Positions 1 through 8,816 of a stretch of DNA of 64,000 bases are shown piece after piece (the stretch's first letter is position 1; each line of letters starts with the position of its first letter). The stretch lies in the NCBI RefSeq assembly GCF_018326285.1, contig NZ_AP023362.1, positions 3,596,001 through 3,660,000 on the forward strand. Reading direction: 5' to 3'. Both the position numbers and the translations under genes were made by a program. Source of the stretch: Mycolicibacterium sp. TY81 (lineage in GTDB: Bacteria > Actinomycetota > Actinomycetes > Mycobacteriales > Mycobacteriaceae). The notes beneath the pieces are model-generated. The model had not been told where the DNA came from, did not search any database, and saw only the letters and a list, made by a program, of their open reading frames with translations.

Positions 1-1
1 T

Positions 2-202
2 GACCGCTGGCAGTACATCCCGTTCGGCGGCGGTCCACGCGGCTGTATCGGCGACCATTTCGCGATGCTGGAAGCCACGTTGGCCCTGGCAACCATCGTG
101 CGTTACGCCGAAATCGATTCTCTCGATGACGAATTCCCGATGGTGGCCCCCTTCACGCTCGTGGCCGGAGGACCCATCCGGGCCAGGATCAAGCTGCGCT
201 GA
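2..202 (+). CDS. Cytochrome P450, C-terminal fragment
   Basis: This is the last 66 residues of a cytochrome P450; the rest lies left of the window. The heme-binding signature [14 protein letters not shown] is intact, with the thiolate cysteine in GCIG, followed by the usual helix-L alanine-rich stretch and a C-terminal beta region ending in RARIKLR. P450s bind heme and use electrons from ferredoxin to oxidise small molecules. Family and substrate cannot be assigned from this fragment. It converges on a TetR gene across a strong hairpin. Confidence 0.93.
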   Translation, partial: DRWQYIPFGGGPRGCIGDHFAMLEATLALATIVRYAEIDSLDDEFPMVAPFTLVAGGPIRARIKLR

Positions 203-251
203 CCAACCGCCGCCCTTCGGTGAGCGGGCGGTCCTGCGAGCAGTCTGAGTC

Positions 252-287
252 GAGCCGGCCGACAACCCCTCGTATGTCGGCCGGCTC
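252..287. terminator. Hairpin between convergent P450 and TetR genes
   Basis: Perfect 13 bp inverted repeat (GAGCCGGCCGACA at 252-264, its complement at 275-287) with a 10-base loop. There is no T-tract, as is common for mycobacterial terminators. It lies between two convergent genes and could serve both. Confidence 0.7.
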
Positions 288-306
288 AACCCGTTGAATT
301 CGTGGT

Positions 307-939
307 CTACTCCACGGCGCGGAGTTGGCCGTGCCGGATAAGTGCGGTGACAGCTTCGTCCCAGCGGCGCAAGTTCTCAGGTTCGAGGAAAGCACCCGGG
401 ATGTGTCGCTCGATGTGCTTTCGAAACAGGATGGTTCCCGCGCGCACAATCAGCGGAAGCAGCGCACCCCACTCAGGGTCAAGGTCTTCACGGGTCAGCC
501 CCATCTTTTCGAAGTGGACCCGCTGCGCCTCACTGATGGCGAACATGCCGTCGAAGATGGTTTCGCCCACGCCTTCGGGTTCGAGCATCTGCATGCAGAT
601 GTACTCGAGCACGTGTGGCTTCTCCGAGATGACCTCGGTAAAGCGATGCCCCATGGCGACCAGCGATTCCTCTGGTGGAGCGTCGGGGTTCTGAATTTTG
701 GCGGCCAGCGCGTCGATCGCATGATCGTCGACTGCGGCGATCAGATCCTCTTTGGCCTTGAAATGGTGTTGAACACGCCCGACGCTGACGCCCGCCGCGT
801 CGGCGACGTTTTTCAGCGTCGCCGCCTGTGTCCCGCGGTCCGCAAATACGGTCAGCGCAGCCTCGATGATCATCTCGCGGCTGGTGGGTTTGGCCGGTTC
901 GCGTCGACGTGTGAACACGGTCTCCATGCGAGTAGACAA
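307..939 (-). CDS. TetR/AcrR family transcriptional regulator
   Basis: A 210-residue one-component repressor-type protein. The N-terminal helix-turn-helix covers roughly residues 20-66, with recognition-helix region VSVGRVQHHFKAKEDL typical of TetR; the C-terminal part is an all-helical ligand domain. The first ATG is used; a second in-frame ATG four codons later (METVF) is possible. It converges on the P450 fragment and diverges from the hydrolase gene at 1179 across about 240 bases that hold no obvious operator palindrome. Ligand and targets are unknown; the neighbouring hydrolase is the natural candidate. Confidence 0.9.
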   Translation of the reverse strand: MSTRMETVFTRRREPAKPTSREMIIEAALTVFADRGTQAATLKNVADAAGVSVGRVQHHFKAKEDLIAAVDDHAIDALAAKIQNPDAPPEESLVAMGHRFTEVISEKPHVLEYICMQMLEPEGVGETIFDGMFAISEAQRVHFEKMGLTREDLDPEWGALLPLIVRAGTILFRKHIERHIPGAFLEPENLRRWDEAVTALIRHGQLRAVE

Positions 940-1178
940 TACATGGAACTCGTGTCACGATTCGACTGTATCGGCGGTCAATATTGAAAACTTGGTTAAC
1001 GATATAGACATATCGGTACGCCCGGTTGCGTATCGCCACACACTGGAGGGCCAGCGGCCCGCACCGCGACGGCAAACGCCGCAGTCAGGAAGAGATCAGG
1101 AAACATGACCGATTCGGCATTGCGCACGCCAGGCGGCCAGCCGAACGCAGGTGCCACGACACAGCGAACGGGTACCTG

Positions 1179-1886
1179 ATGCCGGCGATCACCTACCCGG
1201 CCCCAGCGGGGCCCGTTCCCGGATATCTCGCGGCTCCCGACGGCGCCGGGCCTTGGCCCGCGGTGGTCGTCATCCAGGACGTCCGCGGACTCACCGCCGA
1301 CATCCGCCGCAGCGCTGACAAATTCGCCGAAGCCGGTTATCTGGCGTTGGCTCCCGACCTCTACGGCGGCCACAAGCCCAAGATCCGATGCGTCGCCAAG
1401 ACCATCCGCTCACACTTCACCGGCGAAGGCCCGGCTTACGACGACATCGAGGCTGCCCGTTCCCACCTACTGGCCGACCCACGCTGCAACGGCAAGGTCG
1501 GGATCGCCGGCTTCTGCATGGGCGGGGGCTTCGCCCTCGTCGTCGCCGCGCGCGGCACATACTCAGCGGCCGCATCCATGTACGGGCTGGCCCCCAAGGA
1601 CATCGACAGCCTGGAGCGATCCTGCCCGGTCGTCGCGAGCTACGGAGCCAAAGACCGCATCGTGAAAAAGGGTGCGGCCCAACAACTTCAAACCGTCCTG
1701 GCGCGCGCGGGCATCGCCCATGACGTCAAGGAGTATCCCCTTGTCGGCCACGCCTTCATGAACGACTTCGGCCTACCCCGCGTTCTCAAACCCGTGGAAA
1801 CCCTTGCCCGAATGGAGTTCTCGGAGTTGGAGGCCGAAGACTCCTGGCAGCGGGTCTTCGCGTTCTTCGAAGAGCATCTCACCTGA
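1179..1886 (+). CDS. Dienelactone hydrolase family protein
   Basis: A 235-residue cytosolic alpha/beta hydrolase of the dienelactone hydrolase family (PF01738). The nucleophile elbow GFCMGGGF places the catalytic Cys at 113, with Asp159 (GAKDR) and His191 (VGHAF), the Cys-Asp-His triad expected. Family members hydrolyse cyclic lactones such as dienelactone in ring-cleavage pathways, but many mycobacterial members have unknown substrates. The reading frame is open upstream to 1026, but that extension is low-complexity and not family-like, so the ATG at 1179 (MPAITYPAP) is preferred. A WhiB gene follows after 13 bases. Confidence 0.88.
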   Translation: MPAITYPAPAGPVPGYLAAPDGAGPWPAVVVIQDVRGLTADIRRSADKFAEAGYLALAPDLYGGHKPKIRCVAKTIRSHFTGEGPAYDDIEAARSHLLADPRCNGKVGIAGFCMGGGFALVVAARGTYSAAASMYGLAPKDIDSLERSCPVVASYGAKDRIVKKGAAQQLQTVLARAGIAHDVKEYPLVGHAFMNDFGLPRVLKPVETLARMEFSELEAEDSWQRVFAFFEEHLT

Positions 1887-1899
1887 CGGGTCACCAAAC

Positions 1900-2178
1900 A
1901 TGACCGCAATACTGCAGAAGTCAGCTATTCCGTCACCGATGCCGCCGTGCACGTTTGATCCGGACCGGTGGGTCAATGCCGGGAACGACGCCGAGGTCAA
2001 GGCGTTGTGCCGCTCATGCCCGCGCCGCCAGCGTTGCGCCATCGAGGCCGTCAACACCCCGGGCATCTCTGGCGTCGTTGCCGGCGTGCATGTACCCGAT
2101 GGGGGCCGCCCCCGCGCTTTCGCCCTGCGTCACCTGCGAGCGGTGGCGGCCCTCACCGGGATGCCTGAAACACCCTGA
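1900..2178 (+). CDS. WhiB-like iron-sulfur transcription factor
   Basis: A 92-residue protein with the four WhiB cysteines C17, C37, C40 and C46 (C-X19-C-X2-C-X5-C), which ligate a redox-sensitive [4Fe-4S] cluster. Next comes a turn GISGVVAGV corresponding to the G[VI]WGG beta-turn, here without the tryptophan, and a basic C-terminus (GGRPRAFALRHLR) suited to DNA contact. WhiB proteins bind sigma factor SigA region 4 and modulate promoters. The divergent turn and lack of tryptophan suggest a lineage-specific paralogue, not one of WhiB1-7. Start at ATG 1900, just after the hydrolase stop; probably co-transcribed. Confidence 0.85.
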   Translation: MTAILQKSAIPSPMPPCTFDPDRWVNAGNDAEVKALCRSCPRRQRCAIEAVNTPGISGVVAGVHVPDGGRPRAFALRHLRAVAALTGMPETP

Positions 2179-2183
2179 CTACC

Positions 2184-3662
2184 TCACGCGAGTTCAGCCG
2201 GCTCGGGCGCCGGCTCCGCATCCACCGACGATTCCCGGGTCTGCCTGCGGGCAATGCGGGCCGGACCAGCGACGTACCACGCGGCCGCGGCGAGCAGCAC
2301 CGCGAGGAAGATCCACGGCATCAAGGCTGCCGGCCAGGCCGGGAGTGGATACACGTTGCGGTAGAAGACGTACCCGAGGCAACCGGTGACAGTCATTCCG
2401 ATGATGACGGCGGCACCGATGCCGGCCTGTGGCGCCAAGCGCCGCACCAGAATCGGGATACCCAGTCCCATCAGCATGTAGGCAACCATGTAGCCGAAGG
2501 TCCCCAGGGTTCCGGTGTAGGAATACACATCCAGTTCGTTGATTCCGCTGAGCCCCAAGCCAAGCGCCGCAACCAGGGCAGCCACACTGAGCAAGATGAT
2601 CGCCACATGCGGGGTCTTGCGGACGGGATGTGTCGCCGCCATCTTGCTGTGCACAAGCTGCGACTCCCCCATCGATCGCAGTACCCGACTTGCCGCTGTC
2701 AGTGAGCCGGTCACGCAGGCGAAGTTCGAGGCCACCGCGCCCAGATCGATGCCCAACGCAAGCCAGTGAAAGCCAAGGCCATCGGCCAACGTGTTCAACG
2801 GCGTTGCATCGGCGGCCAGGTTGTCGGCACCACCGAATCCGACAATCTGAGCGTAAGACGCGTACAGGTAGAGCGCGCCCGCCAGGAGCGCACTGCCCGT
2901 GACGGCCCGCGGGATCGTCCGCTGTGGGTCCTTGGCCTCGACGGACAAACACGCAGCCGACTCGAAGCCGACGAAGCCCAGGGTCGCCAACACCATGCCG
3001 CTGACCACCTGTTGCACCGTGATGCCGGTGGGCATGAGCGGCGCAAGGGTGAAGCCATGATGAAGTAGAACCATGGTGCACACCAACAGAATTGCTCCGA
3101 TTGAGAGCACCTCGAGCACCACGCCGGTCCATGCGGAGATCCGGACGCCGCGGATCATCATCCAGGCCGCGCAGACCACACACAGGATTTCCAAAACCAC
3201 CGTCACCGAAATCGAGGTAGCGGGCGCGCCGGCGCTCACCGGTGGAGCCACTCCGAGAAGGGGTTTGGTGTACTGCGAGAATTGGGCGACGCAGCCGACG
3301 GAGATGAGCAGATACCCGAGAGCGAGACCGGTCGAACCGACGAACCCGACAGCTCTACCGAACGCGGCGGTGATATGTGAGAGCAGGTCCTCCCCCGGCC
3401 GCAGCCGCGCGGCCCGGGACACGCACCAGCCCACCAAGAGCAGCACGCACAAGGAGACGGCGTAGGAATACAAGGTGCCTGCGCTGGCGCTGGCCGCCAC
3501 AAGCGTTGCGCCGGAAACCATCACGGCACTTGGCGCGATACCGGCCGTCGATTGCGCGACGAGCTCGACACCGCTCATACTGGCGGCCGCAAGCCCGGTA
3601 TCCGCATTCTGCTGAGCATCTCTGAGTTCCTCGAGCCGCTCGACATTGGATATAGACGGCAT
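2184..3662 (-). CDS. APC superfamily amino acid/polyamine permease
   Basis: A 492-residue integral membrane protein with about 12 hydrophobic segments, consistent with the amino acid-polyamine-organocation superfamily. The stretch GFVGFESAACLSVEAKDPQRTIPRAV matches the conserved loop after TM6 in APC permeases (GFE...EEAKNPQRTIPRA). The N-terminal tail is hydrophilic (ERLEELRDAQQNADTG) and the C-terminus is acidic and cytosolic. Substrate cannot be fixed from sequence. The nearby aldehyde dehydrogenase and omega-aminotransferase make an amine, GABA or amino acid substrate a reasonable inference. It converges on the WhiB gene with only 5 bases between stops. Confidence 0.88.
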   Translation of the reverse strand: MPSISNVERLEELRDAQQNADTGLAAASMSGVELVAQSTAGIAPSAVMVSGATLVAASASAGTLYSYAVSLCVLLLVGWCVSRAARLRPGEDLLSHITAAFGRAVGFVGSTGLALGYLLISVGCVAQFSQYTKPLLGVAPPVSAGAPATSISVTVVLEILCVVCAAWMMIRGVRISAWTGVVLEVLSIGAILLVCTMVLLHHGFTLAPLMPTGITVQQVVSGMVLATLGFVGFESAACLSVEAKDPQRTIPRAVTGSALLAGALYLYASYAQIVGFGGADNLAADATPLNTLADGLGFHWLALGIDLGAVASNFACVTGSLTAASRVLRSMGESQLVHSKMAATHPVRKTPHVAIILLSVAALVAALGLGLSGINELDVYSYTGTLGTFGYMVAYMLMGLGIPILVRRLAPQAGIGAAVIIGMTVTGCLGYVFYRNVYPLPAWPAALMPWIFLAVLLAAAAWYVAGPARIARRQTRESSVDAEPAPEPAELA

Positions 3663-4197
3663 AGATCGGCCTCCTCATGGTGATTGGTCGGTCCCGAACA
3701 CGGCGCGGACCGCATGCCGGCTGCAGTGCCGACGGCTGGGGTGTAGGCTAAATGACCTAGCGGGGCAACCGCTTTCGGTTCACCAGGCAACTTTAGAGTC
3801 GGGTTGTTACGAGAAGTGACGACGAATGTTAAAAGCGCCGACAAATACATTCGTCATTCACACTGAATGACGCGGCATTGGACAACGGAGACCGGTATCG
3901 CGTAGATGTGTATTCGCGGCGAGTCGGCGCATGTTTTTGCAGATACAGAAAATTCCGACTATCGCCGGTGCTGAAATCAGCGCGCCGGCTGTCGTTCCGG
4001 GCTGTATGCCGAATACCGATGTAACACAGTACATCTGGAGAGTCGGCACAGATTTCGGGCAGATTCATACCACCCGATGAAAGGTGAGCCCGGGCGCGAC
4101 GTTGTGACGCCCATTCGCGAAACTCTGCGTTTCCCTGCAATTCATCGACAAGAAGCTTTCACAGGGCTTTGACAGCTACGGCTGCCGTCAGCGTGAA
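3663..4197. other. Intergenic leader with alternative hairpins
   Basis: About 535 bases between the permease start and the aldehyde dehydrogenase stop, less GC-rich than its surroundings. No protein-like frame was found; the open frames there have arginine/serine-rich, non-family composition. The block ACATTCGTC (3847-3855) can pair with GACGAATGT (3821-3829), while the overlapping CGTCATTC (3852-3859) can pair with GAATGACG (3865-3872). These hairpins are mutually exclusive and lie in what would be the permease 5' leader. Confidence 0.5.
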
Positions 4198-5694
4198 CTA
4201 CTTCCTATTGGCGAAGATGATTCGGTGCCATTCTTTTTCGGCGACCGAGGTGATGTCGCTCATCACGTGCTTGATGGTCAGGTATTCCTCGAACGAATAG
4301 GCACTCATGTCCTTGCCGAACCCGGAAGCACCGAAACCGCCGTGCGGCATTTCGGAGATGATCGGGATGTGGTCGTTGATCCACACGCAGCCCGCCTGGA
4401 TTTCGCGCGATGCCCGCTGGGCTCGGTACACGTCACGAGTCCACGCCGAGGCCGCCAACCCGTACTCGGTGTCGTTGGCCTGCCGCAGCGCGTCGTCATC
4501 GTCGATGAAGGGTCGCACGGTCAGCACGGGACCGAAAATCTCGTCGCGGTAGATCTCGGAGTCTTCCGCAACATCGGCGATCAGGGTCGGCGGGTAGAAC
4601 GTACCGGGACCCTCGGGCATGGTTCCGCCCGTCACGATCCGGCCGCCCTGCTGCTGGGCCCGCTCCACCATGCCGGCGACTTTGGCCCGGTGTGGCGTCG
4701 AGATCACCGGTCCCAGATCGGTATTCGGGTCGTGCGGGTCGCCGGTGACGACCTTGCCGAACAGTTCGGCAACTCCGGCCACAAAGTCGTCGTACAGCGG
4801 TTGCGCCACGATGGCGCGGGTCGCAGCGGTGCAATCCTGGCCCGTGTTGATCAGCGATGCCGCCACCGCACCATGGATCGCGGCATCCAAGTCGGCGTCA
4901 TCGAAGACCACGAACGGAGCCTTGCCGCCGAGTTCGAGCTGGGTGCGGTGGCCATGGACGGCCGCAGCTGCCATCACTCGTCGCCCGACTGCTGTCGAGC
5001 CGGTGAACGTCACCATGTCGACATCGCGATGCCCGGCAAGGGTTGCGCCGACGTCCGCGCCCAGCCCGGTCACGACGTTGAACACGCCTTCGGGCAGCCC
5101 CGCTTCGCCGGCCAGGCGCGCCAGCGTGAGCGTGGTCAGCGGCGTGATCTCGGCAGGCTTGATCACCACGGCACAACCAGCCGCCAACGCGGGCAACGCC
5201 TTCCAGACCGCCATCTGCAGCGGGTAGTTCCACGGCGTGATGGTCGCGACCACCCCGACCGCCTCGCGCCGGATGCTCGACGTGTGATCGGCCGAGTATT
5301 CGGCACTGGCCTTGCCCTCGAGGTGTCGGGCGGCACCGGCGAAAAAGTCGATGTTGTCGACGCTGCCGGGCACGTCGAAGTTCGCCGCCAGCCGGACCGG
5401 TTTACCGGTCTGCCGCACCTCCTGATCCACGAGCTCGTCGGCGTTCTCGGCGGCCAGTTGGGCCAGCCGCGCCAGAACCGTGGCCCGCTCGGCCGGAGTT
5501 GCCCGGGCCCAGCTCGGCTGTGCAGCGCGGGCCGCAGCTACTGCGGTGTCCACATCGGCGGGTGTCGCCAGCGCATATGAGGCCACGACAGCACCTGTCG
5601 CCGGATTGATGATGTCGAACGGATTGCCGTCCGTCGTCACGATCTTTCCGTTGATGAAGCTACCCGCGACGACCTCGCCTCCACCTGCACTCAC
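4198..5694 (-). CDS. Aminobutyraldehyde-type NAD(P)-dependent aldehyde dehydrogenase
   Basis: A full-length 498-residue ALDH. Visible features: Rossmann/cofactor region with PWNYPLQ (Asn156), the FTGSTAVG loop (230-237), general base Glu254 in LELGGK, catalytic Cys288 in NTGQDC, and EIFGPVL plus the C-terminal GFGASGFGKD region. The overall pattern resembles gamma-aminobutyraldehyde / betaine aldehyde dehydrogenases, which oxidise 4-aminobutanal (from putrescine) to GABA. It is divergent from an Lrp regulator and an omega-aminotransferase; together they could run amine to aldehyde to acid. Exact substrate is inferred from context. Confidence 0.88.
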   Translation of the reverse strand: MSAGGGEVVAGSFINGKIVTTDGNPFDIINPATGAVVASYALATPADVDTAVAAARAAQPSWARATPAERATVLARLAQLAAENADELVDQEVRQTGKPVRLAANFDVPGSVDNIDFFAGAARHLEGKASAEYSADHTSSIRREAVGVVATITPWNYPLQMAVWKALPALAAGCAVVIKPAEITPLTTLTLARLAGEAGLPEGVFNVVTGLGADVGATLAGHRDVDMVTFTGSTAVGRRVMAAAAVHGHRTQLELGGKAPFVVFDDADLDAAIHGAVAASLINTGQDCTAATRAIVAQPLYDDFVAGVAELFGKVVTGDPHDPNTDLGPVISTPHRAKVAGMVERAQQQGGRIVTGGTMPEGPGTFYPPTLIADVAEDSEIYRDEIFGPVLTVRPFIDDDDALRQANDTEYGLAASAWTRDVYRAQRASREIQAGCVWINDHIPIISEMPHGGFGASGFGKDMSAYSFEEYLTIKHVMSDITSVAEKEWHRIIFANRK

Positions 5695-5758
5695 GATCTA
5701 GCACGCTACCCCAAGACTGCTGCGGTTTCCACTCGAAATCATGCTTCCTACGACTGAT

Positions 5759-5790
5759 TCCGTCGTGCATGTTGTGCTGAACGACGAAAT
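5759..5790. promoter_or_regulatory. Candidate Lrp operator in divergent promoter
   Basis: Inverted repeat TTCCGTCGT (5759-5767) and ACGACGAAA (5782-5790), 8 of 9 positions complementary, in the 114-base gap between the divergent aldehyde dehydrogenase and Lrp genes. Lrp/AsnC proteins commonly bind such dyads next to their own gene. No experimental consensus was applied, so the assignment is positional. Confidence 0.35.
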
Positions 5791-5808
5791 CCGTGCACAA
5801 TTGACGCC

Positions 5809-6330
5809 ATGGCCATCTCCGATGCACCGCCTGATGCCGCTGCGCTGCCTGCACGAAGTAACCAATCTCGGGGCGGTGCCGCATTCCAGCTCGACGAGCT
5901 CTCGAAAGAGATCATCGAGCAGCTGCAGCAGGATGGCAGGCAGTCCTACGCCGCCATCGGTAAAGCGGTCGAACTATCGGAAGCGGCCGTGCGCCAACGG
6001 GTCCAGCGCATGATCGACTGCGGCGTCATGCAGATCGTCGCCGTGACCGACCCCGTTCAAATGGGCTTCGGACGCCAGGCCTTGATCGGCGTTCGCTGCA
6101 CCGGTGATACCACCAAGGTCGCCGACAAACTCGCCGCCATCGAGTCTGTCGATTACGTAGTGCTGACCGCCGGCACCTTCGACATCATCATCGAAGTCGT
6201 CTGCGAAGACGACGGCCACCTGCTCGACCTGCTCAACAGCAAGATCCGAGCCGTGCCCGGGGTGTTGTCCACCGAAACGCTCGTCTATCTCAAACTCGTC
6301 AAACAGCAATACAACTGGGGCACGCGATGA
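5809..6330 (+). CDS. Lrp/AsnC family transcriptional regulator
   Basis: A 173-residue Lrp/AsnC regulator. A non-conserved N-terminal tail of about 27 residues precedes the winged HTH (LDELSKEIIEQLQQDGRQSY..., SEAAVRQRVQRMID); the C-terminal RAM effector domain runs from about residue 85 (FGRQALIGVR) to STETLVYLKLVKQ. Such proteins sense amino acids and act as octameric regulators. The stop overlaps the aminotransferase start by 4 bases (ATGA), so the two are co-transcribed and translationally coupled. The most likely targets are this operon and the divergent aldehyde dehydrogenase. Confidence 0.92.
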   Translation: MAISDAPPDAAALPARSNQSRGGAAFQLDELSKEIIEQLQQDGRQSYAAIGKAVELSEAAVRQRVQRMIDCGVMQIVAVTDPVQMGFGRQALIGVRCTGDTTKVADKLAAIESVDYVVLTAGTFDIIIEVVCEDDGHLLDLLNSKIRAVPGVLSTETLVYLKLVKQQYNWGTR

Positions 6331-7712
6331 CCACAATCAATGCAGCACAATCACTTTCAACCGACTTGGCAGCCAAGGCCAAGCGGCACCTGTGGGGCCA
6401 TTTCGCCCGCCATGGGGCCGACATCACCCCGCCGATCATCACCCGCGGCGAGGGCGTCACCATCTTCGACGACCGCGGCAAGAGCTACATCGACGGGCTT
6501 TCGGGCCTGTTCGTCGTACAGGTCGGGCACGGCCGCGAAGAACTCGCGGCCGCCGCCGCCCGGCAGGCCGAGCAACTGTCCTTCTTCCCGTTGTGGTCCT
6601 ACGCAACGCCGACCGCGATCGAACTGGCCGAGCGCATCGCCAACTATGCCCCAGGCGACCTGAACCGAGTCTTCTTCACCACCGGCGGCGGCGAAGCGGT
6701 CGAGAGTGCATGGAAGCTGGCCAAGCAGTTTTTCAAGCTGACCGGAAAACCCGGCAAGCACAAGGTGATTTCGCGTTCCATCGCGTACCACGGCACGCCG
6801 CAGGGTGCGCTGGCGATCACCGGCATCCCGGCTTTCAAGGCGCCGTTCGAACCGCTCACCCCCGGCGGCTTTCGCGCGCCGAACACAAACTTCTACCGGG
6901 CGCCCGATGCCTACGCACACGACCCGGAGGCCTTCGGCCGGTACTGCGCCGACCGCATCGCCGAGGCCATCGAATTCGAGGGCCCCGACACCGTCGCCGC
7001 AGTGTTCCTGGAGCCGGTGCAGAACGCGGGCGGCTGCTTCCCGCCGCCACCGGGATACTTCCAACGCGTCCGGGAGATCTGCGACCGGTACGACGTCCTC
7101 CTGGTGTCCGACGAGGTGATCTGCGCCTACGGCCGCATCGGCTCGATGTTCGCCTGCGACGATTTCGGCTACGTCCCCGACATCATCACCAGCGCAAAGG
7201 GTTTGACGTCCGGCTACTCCCCGATCGGCGCGATGATCGCCAGTGACCGCCTGTTCGAACCCTTCAACGACGGCAAGACGATGTTCGCCCACGGCTACAC
7301 CTTCGGCGGACACCCGGTGTCGTCGGCGGTGGCGCTGGCCAACCTCGACATCTTCGAGCGCGAGGGCATCAACGACCATGTCAAAGCGACCGCCCCGGCT
7401 TTCCGGGCAACACTCGAGCAGCTGTACGACCTGCCGATCGTCGGCGACGTCCGTGGCGAGGGATTCTTCTACGGCATCGAGCTCGTGAAAGACAAGGCCA
7501 CCAGGGAGACCTTCAACGGCGAAGAGTCCGAGCGCCTGCTGCGCGGCTTCCTGACCCCAGCGCTGTGGGAGGCAGGTCTGTACTGCCGCGCCGACGATCG
7601 CGGCGACCCAGTGATCCAGCTGGCTCCGCCGCTGATCAGTGGGCAGAAGGAGTTCGACGCGATCTACGACATCCTGCGCACCGTCCTCGACGAAGCGGGG
7701 CGACGCCTCTAG
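6327..7712 (+). CDS. Class III omega-aminotransferase (putrescine/beta-alanine--pyruvate type)
   Basis: A 461-residue PLP fold-type I, class III aminotransferase. The cofactor lysine is K291 (ITSAKGLTSGYSPIGA), with the PLP-ring aspartate D262 in LLVSDEVICAYGRIG and the GGGEAVESAWKLA phosphate-binding region near 120-133. The sequence style matches omega-transaminases that move the terminal amino group of putrescine, cadaverine, GABA or beta-alanine to pyruvate or 2-oxoglutarate. Downstream of an Lrp gene and opposite an aminobutyraldehyde-type dehydrogenase, it most plausibly starts diamine catabolism. The amino acceptor is not predictable here. Confidence 0.92.
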   Translation: MTTINAAQSLSTDLAAKAKRHLWGHFARHGADITPPIITRGEGVTIFDDRGKSYIDGLSGLFVVQVGHGREELAAAAARQAEQLSFFPLWSYATPTAIELAERIANYAPGDLNRVFFTTGGGEAVESAWKLAKQFFKLTGKPGKHKVISRSIAYHGTPQGALAITGIPAFKAPFEPLTPGGFRAPNTNFYRAPDAYAHDPEAFGRYCADRIAEAIEFEGPDTVAAVFLEPVQNAGGCFPPPPGYFQRVREICDRYDVLLVSDEVICAYGRIGSMFACDDFGYVPDIITSAKGLTSGYSPIGAMIASDRLFEPFNDGKTMFAHGYTFGGHPVSSAVALANLDIFEREGINDHVKATAPAFRATLEQLYDLPIVGDVRGEGFFYGIELVKDKATRETFNGEESERLLRGFLTPALWEAGLYCRADDRGDPVIQLAPPLISGQKEFDAIYDILRTVLDEAGRRL

Positions 7713-7757
7713 ACGGCTCTGTCCCGAACTCTTGGCTGCCCGAACAGATTTGGGTGG

Positions 7758-8696
7758 CTACCCGCCGAAATGGGTGCCGGTCAGATCTTCGGAAGCCGTC
7801 CAGACGCGGCGGGCTTCGTCTTGGCTGCGGATTCGGCTGTAGGGCTTCTGTTCGGCGGGTGCACCACCAAGATGCATGAACCCCTTGGGCCCGTACAGCT
7901 TTCCGCCGGCATTCGGTGTGGTGGCGGCCATCAGAGCGGGGAGCTTCGCGGTTTCGACAGTTCCGACGATGAGGCCCACTGCTGAGGCTCGCCGGATGAG
8001 CCTGACACCGAGAGTATCGCCGTTGCGGCCGATCTCGGGGCGCACGGCGAGCAGGCTCGTGGGGGCGACGCCGGGGTGGGCGAGATTGCTGGAGATCCCC
8101 CAGCCGAGCTCGCGGCTGCGCCGATCAAGCTCGAGGCCGAACAATCCGAACGCGATCTTGGACTGGCTGTACGCACCGAAGCCGTTGTAGGACTTCTCCC
8201 AGTTGAGGTCGTCCCAATTGATTGATCCGCGGTTCGCCGCAATGCTGATCTGCGAGGTCACACGGGCTTTCCCGGCGCGCAGAAGCGGCAGTAGGTGCGC
8301 GACGAGGGCGAAGTGTCCCAAGTGATTGGTGCCGAACTGCAGCTCGAACCCGTCGGCCGTCATCTGCCTGGCGGGCGGTGTCATCACGCCGGCGTTGTTG
8401 ACGAGTAGGTGAATCGGCCGGCCGTCGTCAAGCAGGCGCTGGCTCAGGCTCGCAACCGATTTGAGGGATGAGAGGTCGAGTGGCTCGACTGACACTCGAG
8501 CGTTGGGTGTCTCGTTGCAGATCGTGGCAACTGCGGCGTCGGCTTTGACGGGATTGCGCGCGGGGAGGACAACCTCGGCGCCGGCCGCAGCCAGGCGACG
8601 AGCTGTGCCAAGGCCGATGCCGTCGGTACCGCCGGTCACCACGGCGCGGGTGCCGGTGAGGTCGGGCAGGGTGATATCGATCGGGGCGCGATGCAT
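7758..8696 (-). CDS. Short-chain dehydrogenase (retinol-dehydrogenase-like)
   Basis: A 312-residue SDR. Nucleotide-binding TGGTDGIG (21-28), the NNAG motif (100-103), a serine near 151 and the active-site Y176-x3-K180 (YSQSK) are all present, as is the [11 protein letters not shown] stretch of the retinol dehydrogenase / protochlorophyllide reductase-like branch. The ATG at 8696 has a strong GGAGGAA ribosome site. It is divergent from an XRE/MmyB-type regulator across a 35 bp palindrome, so it is almost certainly that regulator's target. Substrate unknown. Confidence 0.92.
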   Translation of the reverse strand: MHRAPIDITLPDLTGTRAVVTGGTDGIGLGTARRLAAAGAEVVLPARNPVKADAAVATICNETPNARVSVEPLDLSSLKSVASLSQRLLDDGRPIHLLVNNAGVMTPPARQMTADGFELQFGTNHLGHFALVAHLLPLLRAGKARVTSQISIAANRGSINWDDLNWEKSYNGFGAYSQSKIAFGLFGLELDRRSRELGWGISSNLAHPGVAPTSLLAVRPEIGRNGDTLGVRLIRRASAVGLIVGTVETAKLPALMAATTPNAGGKLYGPKGFMHLGGAPAEQKPYSRIRSQDEARRVWTASEDLTGTHFGG

Positions 8697-8742
8697 GGGG
8701 TTCCTCCATCAGGTGTGAACTCCACAGTCACACCCGCGGGAA

Positions 8743-8777
8743 CCCGTATCCAGGGATCGGCGATCCCTGGATACGGG
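8743..8777. promoter_or_regulatory. 35 bp palindromic operator between SDR and XRE genes
   Basis: Perfect 17 bp arms (CCCGTATCCAGGGATCG at 8743-8759 and its complement at 8761-8777) around one central base. It sits midway in the 120-base divergent promoter region of the SDR and the MmyB-like regulator. The size and perfection argue for a dimer-of-dimers operator, not a terminator, because both genes are transcribed away from it. Confidence 0.75.
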
Positions 8778-8816
8778 ACGGAGTGGTCGTACTGTGATTG
8801 CGGAGAGGAGACGCAA

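Noticed and set aside
1026..1178. N-terminal extension of the dienelactone hydrolase
   Set aside because: The translated extension (MRIATHWRASG...) is unlike the family and would precede the conserved start at 1179.
3829..4140. Leftward 103-codon frame in the permease-dehydrogenase gap
   Set aside because: Composition is random-like and it has no ribosome site; the region looks like a leader.
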